A stretch of DNA of 8,923 nt from Salinisphaera sp. UBA6602 (lineage in GTDB: Bacteria > Pseudomonadota > Gammaproteobacteria > Nevskiales > Salinisphaeraceae), in NCBI GenBank assembly GCA_002433465.1, contig DJIE01000136.1, positions 13,025 through 21,947 of the forward strand, read 5' to 3'. A program made the position numbers and the translations under genes. This document shows, piece by piece, positions 1-7,174 of this stretch; within the stretch, counting starts at the first letter, position 1; every line of letters begins with the position of its first letter. The notes under the pieces were generated by a model. That model searched no databases. It was not told the DNA's origin and saw only the letters and a list, made by a program, of their open reading frames with translations.

Positions 1-434
1 TGTTCGTGTTCTATTTCGGCATTCTTGCCGACGACACACCGCCGGTGGGCCTGGCTGCCTATGCGGCCGCCGCCATTTCCCGGGCCGACCCGATCGCTAC
101 CGGCGTACAGGGCTTCATCTACGACCTGCGAACGGCGATTCTGCCCTTCATGTTCTTCTTCAATCCGGAGTTGCTGCTCTACAACGTGAGCAACTGGTAC
201 TACGCGGCGTGGGTGATCGCCACGGCCCTGGTGGGCATGCTCGGCTTCGTTGCCGCTACCCAGGGCTATTTCCGGATCCGCATGACCTGGTACGAGCGAC
301 TGATCATGCTTGCCGGCGCCTTGCTCATGCTCAAACCCGGCTCATGGACCGATATCGCCGGAATCGGCCTGCTCATGGCGGTCGGCCTGTTCCACCACAT
401 GCGTGCGGCGCGGCAACCCGCTTCGATTTCGTGA
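1..434 (+). CDS. TRAP transporter fused permease subunit, C-terminal part (5' end outside window)
   Basis: This is the last ~144 codons of an inner-membrane permease; the reading frame is already open at base 3, so the GTG at 6 is internal. The motif GILADDTPPVGLAAYAAAAI and the following ILPFMFFFNPELLLYN match the end of the large DctM-type domain in fused DctQ-DctM (4TM-12TM) TRAP permeases. These import organic acids and related solutes, powered by an ion gradient and a periplasmic binding protein. After that motif come hydrophobic segments at about visible residues 38-56, 66-86, 96-109 and 113-130, then a short polar tail ending at the TGA at 432-434. The substrate cannot be read from this fragment, and the binding-protein gene is not in the window. 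The next gene is convergent, so this is the 3' end of its operon. The family assignment is from remembered consensus and is fairly sure. Confidence 0.85.
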   Translation, partial: FVFYFGILADDTPPVGLAAYAAAAISRADPIATGVQGFIYDLRTAILPFMFFFNPELLLYNVSNWYYAAWVIATALVGMLGFVAATQGYFRIRMTWYERLIMLAGALLMLKPGSWTDIAGIGLLMAVGLFHHMRAARQPASIS

Positions 435-497
435 TGGCGCTGCGCTTTTAGCGGATTCGGGGCTGTACGGAACGGCCGCGCCCGGTGCGGGACGGAT

Positions 498-552
498 AAA
501 AAAGGGTCGATCGACCCGCGACATCGAGAATGCCCGCGGAATCGATCGACCC
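498..552 (-). terminator. Rho-independent terminator of the porin-lipoprotein unit
   Basis: Read on the minus strand, an 11-bp perfect stem (arms 542-552 and 504-514, GGGTCGATCGA paired with TCGATCGACCC) with a 27-nt loop is followed directly by six T (plus-strand A run 498-503). A smaller alternative hairpin exists inside the 14-bp palindrome 504-517. It lies 28 bp past the lipoprotein stop codon. On the plus strand no T run follows, so it serves the minus-strand genes rather than the TRAP gene. Confidence 0.75.
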
Positions 553-580
553 GTTCTCTACTACGACAGGTGAGCGCGGA

Positions 581-1033
581 CTAGCGCTGCTGGCTGTCCT
601 TCCACTGCTGGTACTGCTTCCATTCCTGCCAGTCCTTGAAGCGCTGGTATTCCGGCGAATCCTTGGGCATGTTCCGGAAGCGCTGGTATTCCTCGTAGTC
701 GGCGAATTCCTGCTGCTGGGCGGCCGAGGGCGCCGTTGCCGTGCTGGAAGCCGGGGCCGCCTCATCGGGCCGGGCGGTCTGTCGGCTGCGCGAATCGCGG
801 TTGATCAACGCCGGCTTGGAGGCATCGTCCGAGTAGACGCGAACACCGTCGTCGTAATCATCGCCACGTGCCGGGCTCATCAGCCCCGGGCCGTCGGCCA
901 TCTTGTCGCCCGAACCCGGCAGGCGTTCATAGTTCACGGGTTCGCCTACGCCGGTGCCGGCGCAGCCTGCGACAAGCAGGCTGCACACGGCAACGCAAAG
1001 ACCGGAGGCCGCGATTTTCAGAGAGTGCTGCAT
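581..1033 (-). CDS. Small outer-membrane-type lipoprotein with aromatic, charged repeat tail
   Basis: The predicted protein has 150 residues. The N-terminus is a type II signal peptide: Lys6, a hydrophobic stretch, then the lipobox LVAGC with Cys24 as the lipidated residue. Ala25 follows, not Asp, which predicts sorting to the outer membrane. Residues 25-105 are polar and low in complexity. The last 45 residues are rich in Gln, Glu, Lys, Arg, Tyr and Trp and contain EYQRF twice (115-119 and 128-132), then alternating WxxW/QxxW spacing, which suggests an amphipathic helix. I do not recognise a named family. The gene starts 18 bp after the porin stop on the same strand, so the two are probably cotranscribed and it may assist the porin or envelope. 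The ribosome site is weak (GAAG shortly before the ATG). The gene call is secure because of the lipobox and terminator; the role is unknown. Confidence 0.8.
   Translation of the reverse strand: MQHSLKIAASGLCVAVCSLLVAGCAGTGVGEPVNYERLPGSGDKMADGPGLMSPARGDDYDDGVRVYSDDASKPALINRDSRSRQTARPDEAAPASSTATAPSAAQQQEFADYEEYQRFRNMPKDSPEYQRFKDWQEWKQYQQWKDSQQR
638..692. repeat. Two identical 16-bp direct repeats inside the lipoprotein gene
   Basis: GAAGCGCTGGTATTCC occurs at 638-653 and again at 677-692, 39 bp (13 codons) apart and in the same reading frame. On the coding strand each copy encodes the core EYQRF. This is an internal coding duplication rather than a mobile or regulatory repeat. Confidence 0.8.
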
Positions 1034-1051
1034 ACGGTCTTCGACTCGGTT

Positions 1052-2218
1052 CTAGAGGAATTTCAGGCGGGTGCCGACGAACAGAATATCAAGATCCTGA
1101 GCGTCACCGGTTGCCGAGATGGTGGTGTCGGTGCCGGTGGCATCCGTGCTCGTGTAGCTGTATTCGGCATCGTCGAGCGTGAGGTGATGATAGGAGGCGA
1201 ACAGTTCGACGCTGTCGATCACGTCATAGACGTAGGCCAGGCCGTAGCTGCGCGCGGTGCTGCCATCGCCGGCCAGGTCGTTGGTCTGCATATAGCTGAC
1301 TTCGAAGTGATGCTTGTCCTGCACATAGCCCACGCCGCCGAAGTAGTTTTCGGCCGTGGCGCGCCCCGGCTCATTGTAGTCGCGCTGCTTGAACGAGGCG
1401 GTGAAGGTCAGGCCGGAGGGCAGCAGCAGCGAGCCGGTGCCGCCACTTTCCTGAAAGCGCGGGCTGTTGTCGTTGACGGTGCCATCGGGCTCGATATCGA
1501 AATCCTGGTCTTGCGTATCGAGATGTGTGAGCACGAAGCCGGCCTTGCCGCCGTCGCCGAACGCGCTTTCGTAGCGGGCGGCCAGTTCATAGGCATGGCC
1601 GTTGTCCAGGGTGGCCGACAGCACCGCACCGCCGAGGCTGGGCGTGTCGTAGCGCACGCCGTTCTGGCGCGAGATGCCGTCGAAGTGGTTGGAGGCCCCG
1701 GAAAGATTGGTGACCACGCGGCCTTCATCGTCGAGGAAGCTGATGCCGCCGGCATACATGGAAATGCCCTGGCCGCCGCCCAGATACATGGTGCCGCTGT
1801 AGTTGAGCTCCGAGGAGCCGTTGGCCGCACCGTCGAGCTTGCCGAACGTGAAGCGACCGAAATCGCCTTCCACATAGACATTGGCCAGACGGTTGTCGAG
1901 GAAGTCGTCTTCGCTGCCGCCGCCGTTGTTGACGTCGAAAGAGGTGGACGGGTTCTCGTTGAGCGCAATCTCGTAGGCGAAGCCGATGTTGTAGCCGTTC
2001 TCCAGATCCTGCTCGCCGGTAAAACGGAAACGGCTGTTGGAGCCGACGTTATCAACAAAGCCGATATCGCGATCTTCGCCGTTATCGGCCGCGATCGCGG
2101 CCCGGTCGACCTGGCCGGATACCTTGAATTCGAAGGCGTGGGCCGGACCGGTGAACGCGAATACGGTCGCGGCCGACAGGGCCGATGGCAGCAGGTAGCG
2201 TGAGTGCAGGGTCTTCAT
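1052..2218 (-). CDS. Gram-negative porin (16-stranded type, porin_4-like)
   Basis: The protein has 388 residues and should form a beta-barrel channel in the outer membrane for diffusion of small solutes. Residues 1-28 are a Sec signal peptide ending AHA, with the mature protein starting at Phe29 (FEFKVSGQVDRA). The segment GSNSRFRFTGEQDLENG (about 60-75) matches the conserved early-strand motif of general porins. The rest alternates short beta strands with acidic, Gly/Asn-rich turns, and the length is normal for the family. The last strand ends FVGTRLKFL: one Leu follows the Phe that is usually terminal. The start is the ATG at 2216-2218, preceded on the minus strand by GGGGAG at a suitable distance. 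The lipoprotein gene follows after 18 bp, and the unit ends at the terminator at 498-552. Selectivity cannot be told. Confidence 0.88.
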   Translation of the reverse strand: MKTLHSRYLLPSALSAATVFAFTGPAHAFEFKVSGQVDRAAIAADNGEDRDIGFVDNVGSNSRFRFTGEQDLENGYNIGFAYEIALNENPSTSFDVNNGGGSEDDFLDNRLANVYVEGDFGRFTFGKLDGAANGSSELNYSGTMYLGGGQGISMYAGGISFLDDEGRVVTNLSGASNHFDGISRQNGVRYDTPSLGGAVLSATLDNGHAYELAARYESAFGDGGKAGFVLTHLDTQDQDFDIEPDGTVNDNSPRFQESGGTGSLLLPSGLTFTASFKQRDYNEPGRATAENYFGGVGYVQDKHHFEVSYMQTNDLAGDGSTARSYGLAYVYDVIDSVELFASYHHLTLDDAEYSYTSTDATGTDTTISATGDAQDLDILFVGTRLKFL

Positions 2219-2456
2219 GATGCTCTCCCCGAGCGGTTAGTGATCGGCAGGCACGATCTCGGGCAAACCTGTACGACAACGCACCTCCAGCAAGCACGAA
2301 CGTGGACAGGCGGCGCTGTCCGACCGTGTGTTCTGAAAAGTACAGTGCTCGGATATCCCCAATGGCATGTCATCGAACGAGCGCCAGCGCTCGACCATGG
2401 TTTGGCAGTGCATCAACGAGTCCAGTTACCCCGGCGGACTCGACGAATGCTCATCG

Positions 2457-2485
2457 CTGACAATGAGTTGTGCCCAATATTTAAT
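2457..2485 (+). promoter_or_regulatory. Candidate sigma70 promoter in the porin-tadA region
   Basis: CTGACA (2457-2462) and TTTAAT (2480-2485) are separated by exactly 17 bp, each matching the sigma70 consensus at five of six positions. The site sits in the AT-rich part of the gap and points toward tadA, with a leader of about 190 nt. A transcript from here could serve tadA or an unannotated small RNA. Assigned by consensus only. Confidence 0.35.
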
Positions 2486-2650
2486 GTGCTTTAGATGATG
2501 AGGCGAGCAAGGTAGCGCGCCGATGAGGGCGCATATATTAGACGTTAGTCCTCCAGATTAGCCATGCCCATACTCAAATTGGGTGGTAATGCTGGCTACC
2601 GTATGGTCGGTTTGGCAGCGCATGCCGGCGCAGCCTGTGGCGACAGGCTC

Positions 2651-2656
2651 TAGAAT
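2651..2656 (+). promoter_or_regulatory. Candidate -10 element close to tadA
   Basis: TAGAAT lies 28 bp before the tadA ATG and would give a short leader of about 20 nt. No good -35 lies at the right distance, so this competes with the better-matched promoter at 2457-2485. Confidence 0.25.
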
Positions 2657-2678
2657 GTCGCTCCGGCGATTGCGATAA

Positions 2679-3140
<462 letters not shown>

Positions 3141-3177
3141 AAACCCGCGTTTTGCCCGGCAAACCGATGCGTATGCA

Positions 3178-3199
3178 TGCAGGTCAGTGGTAGCCTGCA
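3178..3199 (+). promoter_or_regulatory. Inverted repeat directly before the dehydrogenase start codon
   Basis: TGCAGG (3178-3183) and CCTGCA (3194-3199) form a perfect 6-bp inverted repeat with a 10-nt loop, ending three bases before the ATG at 3203. It covers the position where a ribosome site should be, and no Shine-Dalgarno sequence is visible. It could be an operator or a translation-inhibiting hairpin, or chance. Confidence 0.3.
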
Positions 3200-3202
3200 G
3201 CC

Positions 3203-4351
3203 ATGAACACCAAAAAGACATGGCGCGTCGCGGTGCTGCCCGGCGACGGTATCGGCCCGGAAGTGATCGCCCAGGCCACGCGGGCGATTGACGCCCTGGT
3301 GGCAGGCGACCCGGAACTGTCGATCGACTACGAAACGTTCGAATGGCCGTCGCACGCCTGGCATGAAAAACATGGCGAAAGCGCGCCGGCCGATTATCTC
3401 GAACGTCTGGAAAAGTTCGACGCCATTCTTCTGGGCGCGCTTGGCGACCCCGGCCCGAGCGACGATCCGAATCGCTATCTGCTCTCGGATGCGGTATCGC
3501 TCTCGCCGCTGCTGGAAATCCGCAAGGGCTTCGACCAGTGGTGCTGCGAGCGTCCGTGCCGGCCAATGGCGGGGGCGCCCCAGTATCTCGCCGATCCGCG
3601 TGCAAACGATATCGACATGCTCGTGATTCGCGAAAACAGCGAAGGCGAGTACGTAAATCAGGGCGGGCGGCTTGCGGTGGGCACCGAGAACGAGATCGCC
3701 ACGCAGGTCGCACTTTTCACCCATCGCGCGACCGATCGAATTATTCGCCATGCCTTCGAACAGGCAAGGGTCAGGGCGGCCGAACGTGCCGCTGAAGGCC
3801 GCGAGCGCAGCTTTGGCCGCGACGATAAGGCCAGTCAGGTCTGCATGATCACCAAGCGCAACGCGCAGCGCTTCTGGGGCGACATGTGGACCGACATGTT
3901 CGCCGAGATCGCCAAGGACTACCCGGACGTGGCCACCCACCACGAACTGGTGGATGCCGCCTGCATGAAGTTCGTCAGCCACCCCTGGGCATTCGACGTC
4001 GTGGTGGCCTCGAATCTGTTCGGCGATATCCTCACCGATCTGGCGGCCGTGCTGAACGGCGGCATGGGCGTATCGCCGTCGTCGAACATCAACCCGTCGG
4101 ATCGTACGCGTCCGCCCATGTTCGAGCCCACGCACGGCAGCGCGCCGGATATCGCCGGCAAGAATCTGGCCGGGCCCACCGCGATGCTGCTCACCACTGC
4201 CATGATGCTGGAGTGGATGGGGGTCGAGGATCCGGCCGCCGACCGGGCCGGCAAGCGCCTGCGTGAAGTGGTGGCCGCCGACCTGGCCGAACACGGGCGC
4301 GAACGCCGCGGCACGATCGAAACCGGCGACGCGATCGTCGACGTACTTTAG
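3203..4351 (+). CDS. Tartrate/D-malate dehydrogenase-like beta-decarboxylating dehydrogenase (isopropylmalate/isocitrate family)
   Basis: This 382-residue cytosolic enzyme should oxidise and decarboxylate a 2-hydroxy acid such as tartrate, D-malate or a related malate, with NAD and a divalent metal. Family hallmarks are in order: LPGDGIGPEV (12-21), substrate arginines Arg107 and Arg117, Arg143 and Tyr150 in VIRENSEGEY, Lys218 in ITKRNAQR, metal aspartates Asp251, Asp275 and Asp279, and the nucleotide-binding HGSAPDIAGK (311-320). The RENSEGEY form is typical of the tartrate/D-malate/homoisocitrate branch and differs from the RELTGG form of LeuB. It is longer than the usual ~360 residues, partly through a charged segment at about 192-212. 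Cysteines 114, 115 and 119 surround Arg117. No leuCD genes are nearby, which argues against leucine synthesis. Exact substrate is undecided. Confidence 0.82.
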   Translation: MNTKKTWRVAVLPGDGIGPEVIAQATRAIDALVAGDPELSIDYETFEWPSHAWHEKHGESAPADYLERLEKFDAILLGALGDPGPSDDPNRYLLSDAVSLSPLLEIRKGFDQWCCERPCRPMAGAPQYLADPRANDIDMLVIRENSEGEYVNQGGRLAVGTENEIATQVALFTHRATDRIIRHAFEQARVRAAERAAEGRERSFGRDDKASQVCMITKRNAQRFWGDMWTDMFAEIAKDYPDVATHHELVDAACMKFVSHPWAFDVVVASNLFGDILTDLAAVLNGGMGVSPSSNINPSDRTRPPMFEPTHGSAPDIAGKNLAGPTAMLLTTAMMLEWMGVEDPAADRAGKRLREVVAADLAEHGRERRGTIETGDAIVDVL

Positions 4352-4399
4352 CTTTTCCAACGTTTACAAACTGATCCTGCAGCGGGCCCGGCGCGATCG

Positions 4400-4428
4400 T
4401 TGAAACTCGTTTCGATCCGGTCTAGGCT
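4400..4428 (+). promoter_or_regulatory. Sigma70 promoter of the aminotransferase gene
   Basis: TTGAAA (4400-4405) and TAGGCT (4423-4428) are separated by exactly 17 bp, predicting a transcript start near 4435 and a leader of about 33 nt before the ATG at 4468. This separates the aminotransferase from the dehydrogenase transcriptionally. Confidence 0.6.
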
Positions 4429-4455
4429 CGCGCGCACAGTACAACAAGGCCATCC

Positions 4456-4460
4456 AGGAG
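4456..4460 (+). promoter_or_regulatory. Shine-Dalgarno of the aminotransferase
   Basis: AGGAG lies seven bases before the ATG at 4468, an ideal spacing that fixes the start codon. Confidence 0.75.
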
Positions 4461-4467
4461 TGCCGTC

Positions 4468-5730
4468 ATGCTAGGAAGCAACAAGAGCAATCTATCGCCC
4501 CTGCTCAAGCAGGCTACCGACGTCCATGTCGATCGCGGCGAAGGCTGCTACCTGTTCGATACCGACGGCAAGCGCTATCTGGACTTCACCGCCGGCATCG
4601 GCGTGACCAGTACCGGTCATTGCCACCCCAAGGTGGTCGCCGCCGCGCAGGAACAGGTGGGCAAGCTCATCCACGGCCAGTACACCACCATTCTGCACAA
4701 GCCGATTCAGGATCTGTCGGCCCGTCTGGCCGACAAGATGCCCGGCGATATCGATTCCATCTTCTATGCCAGTGCCGGCACGGAAGCGGCCGAGTCGGCC
4801 ATGCGCCTGATGCGTCATGCCACGGGTCGGCCCAACATCGTCGTCTTCCACGGCGGTTTTCATGGCCGCACCATGGGCTCGGCTTCGATGACCACCTCCG
4901 GTACGGCGTACACCGCCGGCCTGCAGCCGATCATGGGCGGCGTTGTCGTGGCACCGTTCCCGAACGCGTTCCGCTACGGCTGGTCGGAAGATCAGGCCAC
5001 CGATTTCTGCCTGCAGGAGCTGGACTACATCCTGCAGACGATCAGCTCGCCAAACGATACCGCCGGCATGCTCATCGAGCCGATCCAGGGTGAGGGCGGC
5101 TTCGTCCCGGCCAACACCCGCTTCATGCAGGGCCTGCGCGAGCGCTGCGACAAGCACGGCATGCTGCTGGGTGCCGACGAAGTACAGGCCGGCTATGGCC
5201 GTACCGGCAAGTTCTGGTCGCACAGCCACTACGACGTGGAACCCGATATCGTGGTCACCGCGAAGGGCCTGGCCAGCGGCTTCCCGCTGTCGGCCTGTGC
5301 CGCGCCGCGCAAGATCATGGAAAAGGGCCTGCCCGGCTCGCAGGGCGGTACCTACGGCGGCAACGTGGTGGCCTGTGCGGCCGCGCTTGCCACGCTTGAC
5401 GTGATCGAGGAAGAAGGCCTGGTGGATAACGCCGGTGCCCAGGGGGCGCATCTCAAGGAGCGCCTGGAACAGCTGGCCGACAAGCATGAATGCATCGGCG
5501 ACGTACGCGGCAAGGGCCTGATGGTAGGCGTGGAATTCCACAAGGATGGCAAGCCCGACGGCGCCCGTGCCGAAAAGATCGCCAAGGAATGCGAAAAGCA
5601 CGGCCTGTTGTTGCTGCGCTGCGGCCCCGGCAAGCAGGTGGTGCGTTTCCTGCCGCCGCTGGTGGTCACGCGTGAACAGGTCGACGAAGGCGTGGATATC
5701 TTTGCCAAGGCGGTCGAAGCAAGCAGCTGA
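4468..5730 (+). CDS. Class III PLP aminotransferase, 4-aminobutyrate aminotransferase-like
   Basis: The 420-residue enzyme is PLP-dependent and likely moves an omega-amino group (4-aminobutyrate or a similar substrate) onto 2-oxoglutarate or pyruvate in the cytosol. Visible class III features: SAGTEAAESA (102-111) for phosphate binding, FHGRTMG (131-137) with Arg134 matching the substrate-carboxylate arginine of GabT, IEPIQGEGGF (203-212) with Glu209, ADEVQAGYGRTG (236-247) with Asp237 contacting the PLP ring nitrogen, Lys266 in AKGLASGFP as the Schiff-base lysine, and GGTYGGN (293-299). Length and the DVRGKGLMVGVEF segment fit GabT-like proteins. Related enzymes act on ornithine, acetylornithine, diamines or beta-alanine, so the substrate stays open. 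No succinate-semialdehyde dehydrogenase gene is beside it. It has its own promoter, ribosome site and strong terminator, so it appears to be monocistronic. Confidence 0.88.
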   Translation: MLGSNKSNLSPLLKQATDVHVDRGEGCYLFDTDGKRYLDFTAGIGVTSTGHCHPKVVAAAQEQVGKLIHGQYTTILHKPIQDLSARLADKMPGDIDSIFYASAGTEAAESAMRLMRHATGRPNIVVFHGGFHGRTMGSASMTTSGTAYTAGLQPIMGGVVVAPFPNAFRYGWSEDQATDFCLQELDYILQTISSPNDTAGMLIEPIQGEGGFVPANTRFMQGLRERCDKHGMLLGADEVQAGYGRTGKFWSHSHYDVEPDIVVTAKGLASGFPLSACAAPRKIMEKGLPGSQGGTYGGNVVACAAALATLDVIEEEGLVDNAGAQGAHLKERLEQLADKHECIGDVRGKGLMVGVEFHKDGKPDGARAEKIAKECEKHGLLLLRCGPGKQVVRFLPPLVVTREQVDEGVDIFAKAVEASS

Positions 5731-5755
5731 TCGCGTCGGCTTCGCCGGCTACGAG

Positions 5756-5789
5756 AAGGGCCGCTGTGTTCGCACAGCGGCCCTTTTTT
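5756..5789 (+). terminator. Strong rho-independent terminator after the aminotransferase
   Basis: An 11-bp perfect GC-rich stem (5758-5768 with 5773-5783) is capped by the stable TTCG tetraloop at 5769-5772 and followed by six T at 5784-5789. AA at 5756-5757 can extend the pairing into the T run. It begins 25 bp after the stop codon. Confidence 0.95.
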
Positions 5790-5827
5790 GTGGGCGCGGC
5801 GTTGGCCCGACAGGCCGGCGGTCTGGC

Positions 5828-5833
5828 TACAAT
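5828..5833 (+). promoter_or_regulatory. -10 element of the DUF2254 gene
   Basis: TACAAT, in the context GGCTACAATGCGCG, lies 27 bp before the ATG at 5861 and just past the preceding terminator. The -35 is poor; TTGGCC is the best candidate but 20 bp away. Confidence 0.5.
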
Positions 5834-5860
5834 GCGCGTTTTGTTTTCGAGCGCTGATCG

Positions 5861-7159
5861 ATGCGTATCCGTCTAGCCGAGTTCATGGAGCTGGCCCGCT
5901 CCAGTTTCTGGTTTCTACCGAGCGTGATGATGCTGGTGGGCGTTCTGCTGTTCAGCATTACGCTCGGCCTGGATCGCAGCGACGTTGCCGCAGCATGGCT
6001 GACCAAGATGCTGTATTCCGGCGGCGTCGAGAACGCGGTCTATCTGCTGCAGACATTGACCGGTGCGATGGTGGCGATCGCCACGGTCGTGTTTTCCACG
6101 CTCATGCTGGTATTGACGCTGGCGACCAGCCAGTTCGGTCATCGGCTCATTCGCAGCTTCATGCGCGACCGCGCCAACCAGACGGTGCTGGGCATCTTTC
6201 TGAGCACGTTCGTGTACTGCATGCTCGTGTTTCATATGGTGGGTAACGACCCGGCCAACCAGTTCGTGCCCGCACTCTCGGTCACCGTTGGCTTTGCGCT
6301 GTCGTTGTTCGCCAGCTGTACGCTTATTTATTTCGCCCATCATATGGCGCAGCTGATCGCCGCTCCGCAGGTGCTGGAAGCGGTGGCGGTCGAACTCGAC
6401 GACGTCATTGATCGGCTCTATCCGGAGCGCATGCCGACGCCGGCCGATGAGCGATTCACCGTATCGAACGGCGTGTGGGTTCATGCGCCCCGGGCCGGCT
6501 ATGTTCAGTCGGTAGGGCTTGACGGCGTTGTCGCGATCGCCCGCAAATACGAAATCGCGATCGAATCGGTCGTCGGCTACGGCGATTATGTACTGGCCGG
6601 TGCACCTATCGCCCGTTGGCAGGGCAGCCAGAGCGAATCGCCCGAGGCGCTGACACAGAAGATCGCCGGCGAATACCTGATCGGCGACAGCCGCATGAGC
6701 GACCGTGATTTACTGTTCGCGATCAACCAGGTGGCAGAAATTGCGGTACGGGCGCTGTCGCCGGCGTTGAACAACCCCTATACGGCGGTGGACTGTATCA
6801 ATCGGCTGGGTGCGTCGCTGGCCGAAGTGGCCCGTCGGCCGGTGCCGTCGCCGCTGCATGGCGACGATGACAGGTCGCGGTTTCTACTGCGCCTGCCTGA
6901 TTTCGAAGCGGCGTTAGACGCTGCCTTCACGCCGATCCGCAACTACGGCCGGGGCAGCGTCCTGGCCAGCCGACAAATGCTGCGCATTCTGGCTCGCATG
7001 AGCGCACTCGCCCATCGGGAGCCCGACCGCGCCGCGCTGCGACGTCATGCCCAGGTCGTGCGCGATGCGGCGCATAGCGCGCTGCAGGAGCGCCACGATA
7101 TCGACGATATCGAGCGCGAATTCGAGCGCGCCCTGGAGGCCTTGCGACAGCCCGCCTGA
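5861..7159 (+). CDS. DUF2254 family integral membrane protein
   Basis: This 432-residue protein has four predicted membrane segments in its first half (about 17-37, 63-88, 107-128 and 136-160), then a soluble domain of some 270 residues. The segment ALSPALNNPYTAVDCINRL (298-316) matches the conserved motif of the DUF2254 family, whose function is unknown. Between the second and third segments lies the basic loop SQFGHRLIRSFMRDR (90-104), suggesting a cytoplasmic face there. The C-terminal 60 residues are helical and charged (RHDIDDIEREFERALEAL). The ATG at 5861 follows a -10 element at 5828 and has only a weak ribosome site (GAG); the ATG at 5885 is a less likely alternative. It stands alone between a terminator and a convergent gene. 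I cannot assign a function. Confidence 0.85.
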   Translation: MRIRLAEFMELARSSFWFLPSVMMLVGVLLFSITLGLDRSDVAAAWLTKMLYSGGVENAVYLLQTLTGAMVAIATVVFSTLMLVLTLATSQFGHRLIRSFMRDRANQTVLGIFLSTFVYCMLVFHMVGNDPANQFVPALSVTVGFALSLFASCTLIYFAHHMAQLIAAPQVLEAVAVELDDVIDRLYPERMPTPADERFTVSNGVWVHAPRAGYVQSVGLDGVVAIARKYEIAIESVVGYGDYVLAGAPIARWQGSQSESPEALTQKIAGEYLIGDSRMSDRDLLFAINQVAEIAVRALSPALNNPYTAVDCINRLGASLAEVARRPVPSPLHGDDDRSRFLLRLPDFEAALDAAFTPIRNYGRGSVLASRQMLRILARMSALAHREPDRAALRRHAQVVRDAAHSALQERHDIDDIEREFERALEALRQPA

Positions 7160-7174
7160 ATCAGGCGCCGGGCT
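7149..7174. terminator. Inverted repeat spanning two convergent stop codons (possible bidirectional terminator)
   Basis: GCCTGA (7154-7159) and TCAGGC (7161-7166) are a perfect inverted repeat around one base and include both stop codons. AGCCC (7149-7153) and GGGCT (7170-7174) can extend the stem with a 3-nt bulge. No T run follows on either strand, so it is at most a weak or processing-type terminator. Confidence 0.3.

Noticed and set aside
530..2203. A 557-codon open frame on the plus strand opposite the porin and lipoprotein
   Set aside because: It is antisense to two well-supported genes with signal peptide, lipobox and terminator. Its protein is a low-complexity Ala/Val/Gly/Arg sequence with no recognisable domain, as expected for a GC-rich codon-bias shadow.
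2204..2494. A 96-codon plus-strand frame in the porin upstream region
   Set aside because: It begins inside the porin start region on the opposite strand, has no ribosome site and its composition resembles no protein family.
2570..2605. Imperfect CCA-TG-CCCA / TGGG-TGG pairing that faintly resembles a tRNA or riboswitch arm
   Set aside because: There is no acceptor stem, anticodon arm or T-loop around it, so there is no support for an RNA gene.
4492..5601. A 369-codon minus-strand open frame opposite the aminotransferase
   Set aside because: The plus-strand gene has all PLP enzyme motifs, a promoter, a ribosome site and a terminator; the antisense frame is a shadow.
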